Below are positions 7,542-14,080 of a stretch of DNA of 64,000 nucleotides, in pieces. The stretch spans positions 4,514,257 to 4,578,256 of the forward strand of contig NC_020054.1 in NCBI RefSeq assembly GCF_000331105.1, in the 5' to 3' direction. Below the pieces are notes generated by a model. The model worked only from the letters and a program-made list of their open reading frames with translations. It did not search any database and had not been told where the DNA came from. Positions within the stretch are counted from its first letter, which is position 1. Each line of letters begins with the position of its first letter. Position numbers and translations under genes: made by a program. This stretch comes from Fibrella aestuarina BUZ 2. Its GTDB lineage: Bacteria; Bacteroidota; Bacteroidia; Cytophagales; Spirosomataceae.

Positions 7542-7931
7542 TTACGAATTGAGGTTGAGGTACTCTTCTATTTCTTTGAGCAAGGATTCAAGTCGGCGTA
7601 TATCCGCTGGTTGCCGGTTCTTAAAGCCTCCGAGGACAATAACCTTGCCATCGGGACCTTGAAATCCGTATAGCCGCAAGTCAGACCGCTTACACTCGAA
7701 CACCTTTAAACTGGTTTTTTTGAGGTTAAACGGATGGTACTTTTCTTTCGGTAGCCGAACACCACTAACAGCCATTTCTAAAACTGCCAAGATACCTTGA
7801 TAGTGTCGAGCATACTGGTCACCTGTCTCCTGCTCGAATAAGTCAAGTTGCTTAACTCCGTCAATCACAAGCTGAAATACCTGCTCTCTTCCAGTGATGA
7901 ACTCTATCTTCTCAAACGCAAATCTAGGCAT
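7542..7931 (-). CDS. RelE/HigB-like toxin
   Basis: A 129-residue protein. The C-terminal half has the RelE-superfamily pattern of a strand carrying basic and aromatic residues (LKVFECKRSDLRLYGF), a beta hairpin (GKVIVLGGFKNRQP) and a final helix (DIRRLESLLKEIEEYL). RelE/HigB proteins are ribosome-dependent or free mRNA interferases. The gene is first in the operon, as in higBA loci, and ATG 7931 lies 5 nt downstream of an 18-bp operator-like palindrome. At 129 residues it is slightly longer than classical HigB. A non-toxic relative cannot be excluded from sequence alone. Confidence 0.6.
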   Translation of the reverse strand: MPRFAFEKIEFITGREQVFQLVIDGVKQLDLFEQETGDQYARHYQGILAVLEMAVSGVRLPKEKYHPFNLKKTSLKVFECKRSDLRLYGFQGPDGKVIVLGGFKNRQPADIRRLESLLKEIEEYLNLNS

Positions 7932-7936
7932 AAGAG

Positions 7937-7954
7937 TTTAGCTGCAACTAAACA
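7937..7954 (-). promoter_or_regulatory. Operator-like palindrome upstream of the TAC operon
   Basis: GTTTAG and CTAAAC flank a 6-nt spacer (CTGCAA), ending 5 nt before the toxin start codon. On the minus strand TATTTTG just upstream could act as a -7 element. This is the usual place for an autoregulatory antitoxin operator. Confidence 0.5.
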
Positions 7955-8000
7955 CCAAAATATTTTCTGGTACGACTAGCGGTGAGATGCACAGTCAAGC

Positions 8001-8022
8001 AGCCTTGTAAATATACAAGGCT
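8001..8022. terminator. Hairpin between the zinc-finger gene and the TAC operon
   Basis: A perfect 9-bp stem AGCCTTGTA / TACAAGGCT with a 4-nt loop lies just beyond the stop of the zinc-finger gene. It lacks a clear T-run on the minus strand, so it is a terminator or processing hairpin with moderate support. Confidence 0.45.
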
Positions 8023-8037
8023 TTGCCGCTTATGTAC

Positions 8038-8319
8038 CTAATGGGATGGTTTATGTACGCGTTTATGTCCGAACAGGGCCATTTGAGTAGGAAACGATTT
8101 ACCACATTGGTCACAGACGTGGGCCACTGCGGGTGACTCATGGGCTACAGGCTGAGCCGGTACTACTACCGTCAGCACGTCGGTAACGCACAGGCGCAGG
8201 GCACGGCAGTCGGCCGCTATTTCAGTCAGGATCGTATAACCGACGTAGCGGTTATCGAGTCCCGCCCGGAGAGTGGCCAAGTTTTTGGCGAGCCGTTGCT
8301 GGCGGGCGGGATCAGGCAT
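8038..8319 (-). CDS. Small phage protein with a classical C2H2 zinc finger
   Basis: A 93-residue protein from ATG 8319, which overlaps the preceding stop by 8 nt; this is preferred over an upstream in-frame start. Residues 1-60 are helical (RQQRLAKNLATLRAGLDNRY). The last 25 residues contain CDQCGKSFPTQMALFGHKRV then H, which is C-x2-C-x12-H-x3-H, the eukaryotic-type C2H2 spacing, with QMALFGH recalling the plant QALGGH finger core. Probably DNA- or RNA-binding. Classical C2H2 fingers are uncommon in bacteria, where Ros/MucR types predominate, so this is notable. It is the last gene of the early block. Confidence 0.75.
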   Translation of the reverse strand: MPDPARQQRLAKNLATLRAGLDNRYVGYTILTEIAADCRALRLCVTDVLTVVVPAQPVAHESPAVAHVCDQCGKSFPTQMALFGHKRVHKPSH

Positions 8320-8644
8320 ACGCGGGGAGTGATCTGAGCAGGGAACGGCAATCGAAGCGGACGCGCACGTTGTCGGTGTCATTGTAGAAATAGATTAGAT
8401 CCAGGCCTCGGAGATCACCGGCTTCGTGGGCCAGAAACAGGCCCATGACGTAACCGCTAAGCACTTCTGCCGACACGTCATAGGCTAGTGTTGCCTGGGG
8501 CGTCAGAGCTCCCAGTGCCACCAAACTAACCCCGCATTTCAGCAGGCCCAGGCTACCATGCTCAGGATCTTCAATCAGGTCGGTAATACACACCTCAACA
8601 ATACCAGGTGTATCGGTGGTCAGTTGGGCTAGTGGTGTAGGCAT
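8312..8644 (-). CDS. Hypothetical early phage protein
   Basis: A 110-residue acidic protein starting MPTPLAQLTTDTPGIVEVCI. It has alternating hydrophobic segments (GLLKCGVSLVALGALTPQAT, VLSGYVMGLFLAHEAGDLRG) and a final strand pair DLIYFYNDTDNVRVRFDC, giving an alpha/beta impression. There is no motif I recognise. It starts 2 nt after the upstream gene and overlaps the zinc-finger gene by 8 nt, so the three are co-translated. Confidence 0.6.
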   Translation of the reverse strand: MPTPLAQLTTDTPGIVEVCITDLIEDPEHGSLGLLKCGVSLVALGALTPQATLAYDVSAEVLSGYVMGLFLAHEAGDLRGLDLIYFYNDTDNVRVRFDCRSLLRSLPAYA

Positions 8645-8646
8645 GG

Positions 8647-8976
8647 CTACTTGAGAAGTTGGTCGAGTTGAGAGAGCACCCGCTGCTGGGGCTCGGTGAT
8701 GGTATGGCCTTGCAACGACTTGTGAAGCAGGCGTACATAAAAGATCGAGAGCCGCAACGTGTAGCGTTTGTCGTGGCGGCGCTTTCGCCAGGCCTCCGTG
8801 CGCGAGTAAGTGAAGAGCCGACCGTACAGATCGGCCAGCAGCATATAATCCATCGGCATGTGCTTCGGTGCAGGATAACCGTTGAGCATAACCGAGGCGA
8901 AGTGCTGGCAGTACTGCCCCAGCGCCGCGTACTCGTCCGGGTATAAGTTAAGGGTGACGGGGAACAGGGTAACCAT
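8647..8976 (-). CDS. Hypothetical early phage protein
   Basis: A 109-residue protein starting MVTLFPVTLNLYPDEYAALG, mostly helical with many aromatic residues and a basic stretch (RTEAWRKRRHDKRYTLRLSI) that could contact nucleic acid. No family is recognised. It is the first gene of the three-gene unit running to the zinc-finger gene. Its upstream region carries two copies of a 10-bp palindrome (9056-9096). Confidence 0.6.
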   Translation of the reverse strand: MVTLFPVTLNLYPDEYAALGQYCQHFASVMLNGYPAPKHMPMDYMLLADLYGRLFTYSRTEAWRKRRHDKRYTLRLSIFYVRLLHKSLQGHTITEPQQRVLSQLDQLLK

Positions 8977-9055
8977 CGATTTGTGTACGTTTTACGCAAA
9001 AACCAGAAACGGAATATTATTCGGCGAACCAATGGTTAAAACCCAGTTGCGGCAG

Positions 9056-9096
9056 CCCGATCGGGGCGATATCTACGCCGGCCGGACCCGATCGGG
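9056..9096. promoter_or_regulatory. Paired CCCGATCGGG palindromes, candidate operator
   Basis: Two perfect copies of the 10-bp palindrome lie at 9056-9065 and 9087-9096, with centres 31 bp apart (about three helical turns). They are in the 207-nt non-coding gap upstream of the 8976 gene and downstream of the 9184-9537 gene. Two identical phased sites suggest binding by a dimeric regulator. Confidence 0.5.
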
Positions 9097-9183
9097 CCAC
9101 CCTACGGCAGCTGTCGACCAAATTTTATTCTAAATTGGCAACAGACGCCCCAACAGGTTTAGTATTCATTGTTGCGACGCGAT

Positions 9184-9537
9184 TCAACCGGGTAAGTTGG
9201 TTTGGCTGGCAGTCCCATAAAATGCGCGTTCCATCATGGCCACCAGTTCCTCCTGATCCATAATCTGTTTGGCCATCGCCTGATCGGCCGCTGCAATGAA
9301 TTCGCGCGCGGCCGCCTCGTCTGTGTCAGCCACGTGCTGTTTTGCAATTTCGGCGGTTGCATCCTCGGCCAGTATCGCCGACACCTTATACAATACACTG
9401 GGCTCAACCCAGGTGTGCAGGTGAATGACATGGCGCTGCTGCTCGTCTTCGCCTTCAAATTCCCGGAAGACGAGCAAGCTGCGGCCGTCTACCTCAATGA
9501 TTTTGTAATCCATCTCTAAGGGGGTTTTAGTCTTCAT
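9184..9537 (-). CDS. Hypothetical early phage protein
   Basis: A 117-residue protein from ATG 9537 (MKTKTPLEMDYKIIEVDGRS); this start overlaps the upstream stop by 11 nt. The N-terminal half is beta (SLLVFREFEGEDEQQRHVIH) and the C-terminal half is an acidic Ala-rich helix (AREFIAAADQAMAKQIMDQE). No recognised family. It is the last gene of the 10.8-9.2 kb transcription unit. Confidence 0.6.
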   Translation of the reverse strand: MKTKTPLEMDYKIIEVDGRSLLVFREFEGEDEQQRHVIHLHTWVEPSVLYKVSAILAEDATAEIAKQHVADTDEAAAREFIAAADQAMAKQIMDQEELVAMMERAFYGTASQTNLPG

Positions 9538-10477
9538 GGCTGTGTTTCTCGTTAGACGCTGACTGCTCAGCCGGATTGTCAACGATCGGCCACCCGTTGC
9601 GGTAAGCCCGCCACTGGGCTTCATCGCGCGATTGCTCAATGGCCTCTTCGTTTAAAAAATCGTTCGTGTCCCGGATGTAATCAGGATCTTTCGAGCAGGT
9701 CACGCACACCATACCAAAACCTTTTTCAAGGCGTGGGTCCTGGGTTGTCAACTGCTGGCCAACGTCGCGCGGGTCGAACGTTTGTTTGCACCAGTCGCAT
9801 CTCCAGATCGGATTATACGGTTCACCGATAGTTGCCGTTTGGGGGATTTGTTCCAGCGTAATCCTCATCAGCGTGCGCTTATCTTTTCCTCGAATGATCA
9901 GACCTGGCACGTCATGGGTCAGGCTGTAGGTAATCGTGCCGGCACGAGGCCCAGATTCACCGTCGCGGTCGACGGCTTCGCGGTAATCGTCTTCGAGGGT
10001 TTCGGCGAGCGTGTCCAGATCCCGATTGTCGGGTTCAGTCAAACAGTCCAGCGCGCGCTGCACGGCGACGTCTTCCCACCAGGTCAGATACAGGCCGGGC
10101 GTCGTGCGGGCAATGAAGTTGGGCACCCGCTCGACCGATCGCACAAACACCTCGCGGCCCTGATCAAAGGTGAATCGCTCGGTGATGAGCTGCCGGGCCT
10201 GGGCTTCGTCGACGGCACGCACTGAATTTTCGAAGCGGCGCGGATTTTCGCCGGCCTGACGCGGCCCGCCCCTATCCCACTCAACCCACCAGCGGGGGGC
10301 CAGCCAGGGCCGTTCCACGTCGGTCAGTTTACTGGAGCAGGCCGTGCAGATCGGCCCCTCTTTAGTCCGGTTTTCCCTATCCCAGGCGCAGGGGCCATAT
10401 TCTTCATGCATACAGGCCATGCTATCATGGCAGCCACAGACGCGGCAGGTTTCGACAATGGGGGTTGTTCTAGTCAT
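9527..10477 (-). CDS. Phage protein with two zinc-binding clusters
   Basis: A 316-residue protein from ATG 10477 (MTRTTPIVETCRVCGCHDSM). The N-terminal cluster CRVCGC, CMHEEYGPCAW and CTACSSKL resembles the Cys-rich zinc module common in small phage proteins (C-R-x-C-G-C ... G-x-C-x-W ... C-x-A-C). A second cluster, WRCDWCKQTF and VCVTCSKDP, lies at about residues 235-275. The middle part is acidic and helical. Probably nucleic-acid binding, function unknown. The start overlaps the preceding gene by 8 nt and the stop overlaps the next by 11 nt, so it is part of a tightly coupled early operon. Confidence 0.7.
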   Translation of the reverse strand: MTRTTPIVETCRVCGCHDSMACMHEEYGPCAWDRENRTKEGPICTACSSKLTDVERPWLAPRWWVEWDRGGPRQAGENPRRFENSVRAVDEAQARQLITERFTFDQGREVFVRSVERVPNFIARTTPGLYLTWWEDVAVQRALDCLTEPDNRDLDTLAETLEDDYREAVDRDGESGPRAGTITYSLTHDVPGLIIRGKDKRTLMRITLEQIPQTATIGEPYNPIWRCDWCKQTFDPRDVGQQLTTQDPRLEKGFGMVCVTCSKDPDYIRDTNDFLNEEAIEQSRDEAQWRAYRNGWPIVDNPAEQSASNEKHSHED

Positions 10478-10766
10478 CGACCAAGGAGAGTTGGGTGCCC
10501 TCGATCGGGCCGTGATACTGTTGGATCTGTTGGTCGACGTGCTCACCCAGTCGGGTGACCTGGGTGAGCACGTCCGCTAGGTCAGCCGTGGCCAGCTGCG
10601 CAGTAAGCCGCTCGATGATCTTGCGATAGGCCCAGTCGTAGGCCGTGCCGATAACCTCACCGCAGTGGTAGCGCACCACCAGCAGGCTCAGCAGCCGGAT
10701 CAGAGAATCGGGTTCCGCCTGTGTTATGTAGCACGTGGCAGACTCGTAATACGCAGGACTGGCCAT
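10470..10766 (-). CDS. Hypothetical early phage protein
   Basis: A 98-residue helical protein starting MASPAYYESATCYITQAEPD, with hydrophobic segment LIRLLSLLVVRYHCGEVIGT and amphipathic C-terminal helices. I do not recognise it. It lies 4 nt from the upstream gene and overlaps the zinc-cluster gene by 8 nt. Confidence 0.55.
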   Translation of the reverse strand: MASPAYYESATCYITQAEPDSLIRLLSLLVVRYHCGEVIGTAYDWAYRKIIERLTAQLATADLADVLTQVTRLGEHVDQQIQQYHGPIEGTQLSLVDD

Positions 10767-10770
10767 AGCA

Positions 10771-10962
10771 TCAGCAGCCCACGGGGGCCGTTTTGAGGTG
10801 ACGATACAGACGTTGCATCAACTGGGTGCTGCGGTTTGCTCGCTTGGGGCGATTCTCCAGGCGGTGCCGGAGGCGGGCGCGATGTACCTTGCCTAATTGT
10901 TGCAGCAGCAGAAACCGCTCAGAGGGTTGGGGCGTATTGGCCCCGATCGTTACATTTGCCAT
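10771..10962 (-). CDS. Small basic phage protein
   Basis: A 63-residue protein starting MANVTIGANTPQPSERFLLL with a strongly basic helical region (KVHRARLRHRLENRPKRANR), suggesting nucleic-acid binding. It lies 4 nt upstream of the next gene, in a coupled operon. No family is recognised, and short basic readings can be artefacts, but spacing and a consistent frame support it. Confidence 0.5.
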   Translation of the reverse strand: MANVTIGANTPQPSERFLLLQQLGKVHRARLRHRLENRPKRANRSTQLMQRLYRHLKTAPVGC

Positions 10963-10985
10963 CGGTTATTTGAGAAGTTTTAGTT

Positions 10986-11027
10986 GCCCCGGCCGGTGTT
11001 CCAGCACCCACCGGGGCCTTTTGTTTT
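10986..11027. terminator. GC-rich hairpin downstream of the 11037-11324 gene
   Basis: Stem GCCCCGG / CCGGGGC (10986-10992 with 11011-11017), flanked on the + strand by CTTTTGTTTTT. It lies 20 nt beyond the minus-strand stop at 11037. The T-run is on the + side, so if functional it is bidirectional or stops antisense transcripts. Confidence 0.45.
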
Positions 11028-11036
11028 TATTGGGAT

Positions 11037-11324
11037 TTATTCGGTATAGTCGACTAGCAGAACTGTAGCTGCTATATTGGCACCGGTGCGGCGGGTTGTC
11101 AGGGAGTGGACTGACAGACTAAATTCGTCGTTCATCCGCGCGGCATTCGTTAGCAACGTCAGATCGACGGACGGACCAACGAGTGTGAGCTGCCGGCAGT
11201 GAATAATCGATTCCCGTTCAGGCTGCACCGGCAGCACGCGCACGTCGGGCTGGGTGCGTTTGATTTCGTTTTTCAGATCGACGTAGACTTTGTCATCGAG
11301 AGTTTTCACCTCTTCAGTTTGCAT
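11037..11324 (-). CDS. Hypothetical early phage protein
   Basis: A 95-residue protein from ATG 11324 (MQTEEVKTLDDKVYVDLKNE), with helices then beta segments (ESIIHCRQLTLVGPSVDLTL, NIAATVLLVDYTE). No motif recognised. An in-frame ATG at 11348 would add eight residues. It precedes a strong hairpin. Confidence 0.55.
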   Translation of the reverse strand: MQTEEVKTLDDKVYVDLKNEIKRTQPDVRVLPVQPERESIIHCRQLTLVGPSVDLTLLTNAARMNDEFSLSVHSLTTRRTGANIAATVLLVDYTE

Positions 11325-11374
11325 ATAGGGGAGTTGGTTATGGCCCATCGGGCCGGTTGGTTTGGTTCGAATCC

Positions 11375-12031
11375 CTACGCGCGGGGCGAGCGGTTTTTGA
11401 TCCTGGGCAGCATTTTCTGGTAGTAGGCCGTTACCCGGCCGCGTTCTTCTCCCCGTTCAAGCAGCCCATTGATGTAATCCATTAGGGAGTCCTCACTTTT
11501 GAAGTGCTTCGTTTCGTCGTACTTATCGGTCGGGTGATACGCCGGCCGATCCGGAATGATCTGTTTGCCTACTGGGGGCTGCGTGGGTACCTGGGGGAAA
11601 AGATCCGTGCCATACACCACCACCGGCGGCACGTAAAAAGCATCGAGCCAGTTTTTCAGCCACGTTTCCCCGATGCAGCACGCTTCCATTTCGTAGCGGG
11701 TGGCGTGCAGCGTAAAGAGCTTGATGCTGTCGCGGTTGTCGTTGGAGAAATTCCGGTAGAAAACCACCATCTGGTTAGGCACGATGTACTTGCTGGTGCG
11801 GTTGAGCCGCGTGATAATGTCCGTCAGCAGCTGGCGTTTATCGGCTTTTTCGGCCGCGCCTACCGGCTTGGAATTACCGTACAGATTGTGCTTGCCAGGT
11901 CGGTATACAATCCAGGAATACGTTGAGCCCTGCCGCTCGAATTGAGCGAATCGTTGATGAATAGGTACAGGGGGGGCATTGTCGGGTAGCGCCTGCGCGG
12001 CAACTTGCCCGATATTTTGGGTCTGAGCCAT
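11375..12031 (-). CDS. Hypothetical early phage protein
   Basis: A 218-residue protein from ATG 12031 (MAQTQNIGQVAAQALPDNAP). It has a beta-rich centre (SKYIVPNQMVVFYRNFSNDN, SIKLFTLHATRYEMEACCIG), a Pro-rich loop (FPQVPTQPPVGKQIIPDRPA) and a charged C terminus (GRVTAYYQKMLPRIKNRSPR). The longer in-frame reading to 12142 adds unlikely sequence. Family unknown. It is the first leftward gene after the palindrome-rich control region, so it is probably the first early gene expressed from it. Confidence 0.6.
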   Translation of the reverse strand: MAQTQNIGQVAAQALPDNAPPVPIHQRFAQFERQGSTYSWIVYRPGKHNLYGNSKPVGAAEKADKRQLLTDIITRLNRTSKYIVPNQMVVFYRNFSNDNRDSIKLFTLHATRYEMEACCIGETWLKNWLDAFYVPPVVVYGTDLFPQVPTQPPVGKQIIPDRPAYHPTDKYDETKHFKSEDSLMDYINGLLERGEERGRVTAYYQKMLPRIKNRSPRA

Positions 12032-12590
12032 TGAAAATTTAAGGGAATGATTCGCTGTGAATCGATTTGAGACTCGTAGGGTCAATACAGCGTGCGAACA
12101 GGTCGGGAGTCGTCGCGTCTTTTTTCGCGCAACTGGGGCCACAGTACCCTTGTACCTGTAACAATAGTACTTAACGGACTTAGGGACTTTTCTTTTAACC
12201 CGGAGGTATACACTAAGCCGCTTACAGTACAGTGAAGCACCGTTCCGAAAAACCGGCCAAAACAGCCGGGGTAATAGATTCCTGATTTATCGCCAAAACG
12301 TGAAAATTTTGGCGGTATAGCGGTGCCGGTGCGGGCATAAGGAATACGTCTGCTGCTGTGGCCACAGCAGGCAGGCACCAGGGGTTATATGGTCAGATCG
12401 ACTAGGGGGAGCGGTTGTGTTGACGCATAGCGCAGGCCGTCAGGCGGTTAGGTTAGTGTTGATAAAGTCACTCGGTAACGGCTGTCACTATACGTCGATA
12501 GCTCGCCTAGTGGAAACTCGGGATTCGAACCACGTTAGTCAGCCGTTCAGGCTGACCGGCCCCCGGTGGGCCATTGTCTCCGGGTATGGG
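12032..12590. promoter_or_regulatory. Non-coding control region with several palindromes
   Basis: About 560 nt without a credible gene. It contains an inverted repeat CGCCAAAA / TTTTGGCG with 8-nt spacer (12291-12314), a related CCGGC / GCCGG repeat around CAAAACA (12254-12270), a perfect 18-bp palindrome at 12353-12370 (CTGCTGTGG / CCACAGCAG), and a 7-bp hairpin GTCAGCC / GGCTGAC (12537-12555). Such density suggests operators or an origin for the early region. Confidence 0.45.
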
Positions 12591-12830
12591 TTAAGAATAG
12601 AGTGTGATGGGGATGTGGGCTAGTTGATCAGCCAGATACTCCCTCCGGGCGAGCAGGCGCTTGCCTTCATTGACCAGATCTTCCAGAACCTTCCGGTGCA
12701 GCCATTGCTGCCACCAAGACTGTTGCTCGAACTCGACGCATTTGTGATAGTTGCTAACACCCTCGGCACATACCTGCTGGTAACGGCGCAGCAGGTCGAT
12801 GGCCTCAGGGTTGATGCGGTGCAGGTTCAT
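12591..12830 (-). CDS. Small helical phage protein
   Basis: A 79-residue protein starting MNLHRINPEAIDLLRRYQQV, predicted all-helical with aromatic and basic residues (QQSWWQQWLHRKVLEDLVNE). Its ATG overlaps the stop of a small membrane protein gene (ATGA), so the two are coupled. Function unknown; the pairing of a small membrane protein with a small helical protein is compatible with a lysis or superinfection-exclusion pair, but this is speculative. Confidence 0.55.
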   Translation of the reverse strand: MNLHRINPEAIDLLRRYQQVCAEGVSNYHKCVEFEQQSWWQQWLHRKVLEDLVNEGKRLLARREYLADQLAHIPITLYS

Positions 12831-12949
12831 GAGTGGCGGCGGGGATCACGCGTTTTATCGTGCTTCATCTGAATTAGCACGGCTAATACCAGCGCCAACG
12901 CGGCGGCCAGGCAGGCGATGACAGTGAGGGAAAGGTCAGACTCGTTCAT
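12827..12949 (-). CDS. 40-residue membrane protein
   Basis: A short gene (ATG 12949, stop 12827). After MNESDLS comes one transmembrane helix (LTVIACLAAALALVLAVLI) and then a basic tail (KHDKTRDPRRHS), which predicts an inside C terminus. The stop overlaps the next start as ATGA. It is the first leftward gene from the divergent repressor promoter region. Roles such as holin-like, lysis regulation or exclusion are possible; none is shown. Confidence 0.55.
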   Translation of the reverse strand: MNESDLSLTVIACLAAALALVLAVLIQMKHDKTRDPRRHS

Positions 12950-13042
12950 ACATCGAAGGAGGGTCTACCGTTGACACAGAAAGGGCGCGGATGATCGAAC
13001 GCGCTGCCTATGTTCATACGTTAAGTTCGCTGCAAACATAGT

Positions 13043-13087
13043 ATTCAAATTTTGATACCTCCAAATTATAGGTGCACAAATTTGAAT
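13043..13087. promoter_or_regulatory. Divergent operator/promoter region of the prophage repressor
   Basis: A perfect 10-bp inverted repeat ATTCAAATTT / AAATTTGAAT has its two arms 35 bp apart. Between the divergent 12949 gene and the repressor start at 13117, it frames an inner ACCT / AGGT symmetry. The stretch is AT-rich and followed by a T-run. This is the expected position for repressor binding sites. Confidence 0.5.
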
Positions 13088-13116
13088 AAATATTTTTTTT
13101 CACTTTTCTTTGGGGT

Positions 13117-13623
13117 ATGGAAACGGCAGTAGAAGTATCAACCTTAGCCACCCGTGTTAAGGAGCTGCGCAGGCTTCTAGGTAAGTCAGCGGAAACGTTT
13201 GCCGACGAAACAGGCATTGGGCTCGGTGCGCTTCGCCATATAGAGCAGGGGCGAACGCTGAATCCTGGTATTAATGTGGTCGAACAGGTCTGCACGAGGT
13301 ACGGCGTTAGTGAAAAATGGCTCATACGTAATATGGGGCCGGTTTTCGATGCGCCGGACAAGATGGAGGCTCAGCTGAGTGAAACGCTGTCTAAACTGAA
13401 TCAGGCTTACCAACAGCTCGACCAGGTGCAGGCAGAGGTCGCCGGTAAAGAGACCATAATTCAGGGACTACTGGCCTTGAGTGGGGCAAAGCCAACTAGA
13501 CCAACCCAGACAAAGCAGCGTTTGGGAAAGGGTAACGATGTAGTTCATAGTCCATTGCAGCGCGGCCGTTTTGGACCTAATTTTTCACAACTAGGCCACG
13601 TTGGGGGCTACATCGCACGTTAA
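13117..13623 (+). CDS. XRE-family prophage repressor
   Basis: A 168-residue protein. Residues about 9-65 are a Cro/CI-type helix-turn-helix (TRVKELRRLLGKSAETFADE, then GIGLGALRHIEQGRT). A short segment with RYGVSEKWLIRNMGPVFD follows, typical of phage XRE repressors in this phylum, and then a coiled coil at about 85-115 (EAQLSETLSKLNQAYQQLDQ). The last 30 residues are Gly/Arg-rich and run up to the attachment site. It is the only rightward gene of the prophage and faces the early leftward genes across an operator-like region. No peptidase domain is present, so induction is not by LexA-style cleavage. Confidence 0.75.
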   Translation: METAVEVSTLATRVKELRRLLGKSAETFADETGIGLGALRHIEQGRTLNPGINVVEQVCTRYGVSEKWLIRNMGPVFDAPDKMEAQLSETLSKLNQAYQQLDQVQAEVAGKETIIQGLLALSGAKPTRPTQTKQRLGKGNDVVHSPLQRGRFGPNFSQLGHVGGYIAR

Positions 13624-13641
13624 TGGACTGAAAATCAGTAG

Positions 13642-13666
13642 GGGTTCGAATCCCAGCCGGATCACC
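13642..13666 (+). other. tRNA 3'-end fragment, probable prophage attachment site
   Basis: GGGTTCGAATCCCAG then CCGGATCACC has the form of a T-arm and acceptor 3' strand. CCCAG would pair with CTGGG in an intact T-stem, but the bases upstream here are GTAGG, so the tRNA is broken at this point. A rho-independent terminator follows directly, as after real tRNA genes. Integration into a tRNA 3' end is common for tyrosine integrases. The parent tRNA would begin GATCCGG and should be intact at the other prophage end. tRNA identity unknown. Confidence 0.5.
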
Positions 13667-13668
13667 CG

Positions 13669-13700
13669 AAAAGCCGATAGCCTTGCTGTCGGCTTTTTTT
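13669..13700 (+). terminator. Rho-independent terminator after the tRNA remnant
   Basis: Stem AAAAGCCGA / TCGGCTTTT (13669-13677 with 13689-13697) with an 11-nt loop, followed by T-rich sequence on the + strand. Confidence 0.8.
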
Positions 13701-14080
13701 ATTGGCTTTAGCGCACTCTGGGCCAGTCATCTGACGGCCCCGGCAACGTACCTAGCTTTACGTAGGCATAATCAGTACCTCCTCTCTGACAAGTCGCTCA
13801 CCACCTGCGCATTGTCTTTAATTTACACATCACCCTTCTGCACGGCATGCCTGCCGGACCGACACAGCACCCGCACGGTAGGATAAGTACGGAAAACATT
13901 TTGCGCGCTGAGCGTGATAATCTTCGCGACGTGTTGCCAACGATACGCTACTAACAGGCGTTGACGGCGTCTGCCTGTCGACCTTCTTTACCGACGCAAT
14001 CGGTGCCGTTTACCAGTCGTTTTTGCCGCCGGGTACAGCCCCGCCCATAGCGGCGAATACCACAAAACCCAACTCAACCT
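13701..14080 (+). pseudogene. Non-coding stretch with possible degraded N-terminal half of a GT9 gene
   Basis: No intact gene is seen. In one + frame the segment 13980-14078 reads PVVFAAGYSPAHSGEYHKTQ, then LNL and a stop. This is reminiscent of the linker that precedes the C-terminal domain in GT9 heptosyltransferases, and it ends where the truncated GT9 gene begins in a frame one base away. Stops upstream (for example at 13962) break the frame. The reading is suggestive, not conclusive. Confidence 0.3.

Larger units (their letters stand above)
1..13666. mobile_element. Prophage, right-hand part (continues beyond the left edge)
   Basis: A run of about 24 tightly packed, often overlapping leftward genes includes an S49 prohead protease with a scaffold-like tail, a capsid-like protein, a tail-tube-like protein, a PLD-like protein and a small-terminase-like protein, with a divergent XRE repressor at the right end. 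The right boundary is placed at a tRNA 3'-end-like sequence followed by a terminator. No integrase, portal, large terminase or replication gene is present in the window, so the element must extend leftwards or be defective. The host-enriched word GGTACGT is much rarer here (about 4 sites in 13.6 kb). Confidence 0.85.

Noticed and set aside
8977-9183. Small coding region on the + strand in the early-gene gap
   Set aside because: It runs across two operator-like palindromes against the direction of all neighbours, and no good start or motif is present.
12082-12378. 98-codon minus-strand ORF across the prophage control region
   Set aside because: It overlaps palindromes, has poor protein-like composition and lacks spacing typical of the flanking coupled genes.
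12490-12600. tRNA-like sequence on the minus strand (GGTTCGAATCC with a 7-bp hairpin)
   Set aside because: The T-stem arms do not pair (CGTGG with CCGAG) and no acceptor or anticodon stem fits. It is left as a hairpin in the prophage control region.
13683-13886. 67-codon + strand ORF after the tRNA remnant
   Set aside because: It begins inside the terminator stem, and its composition does not look like a protein.
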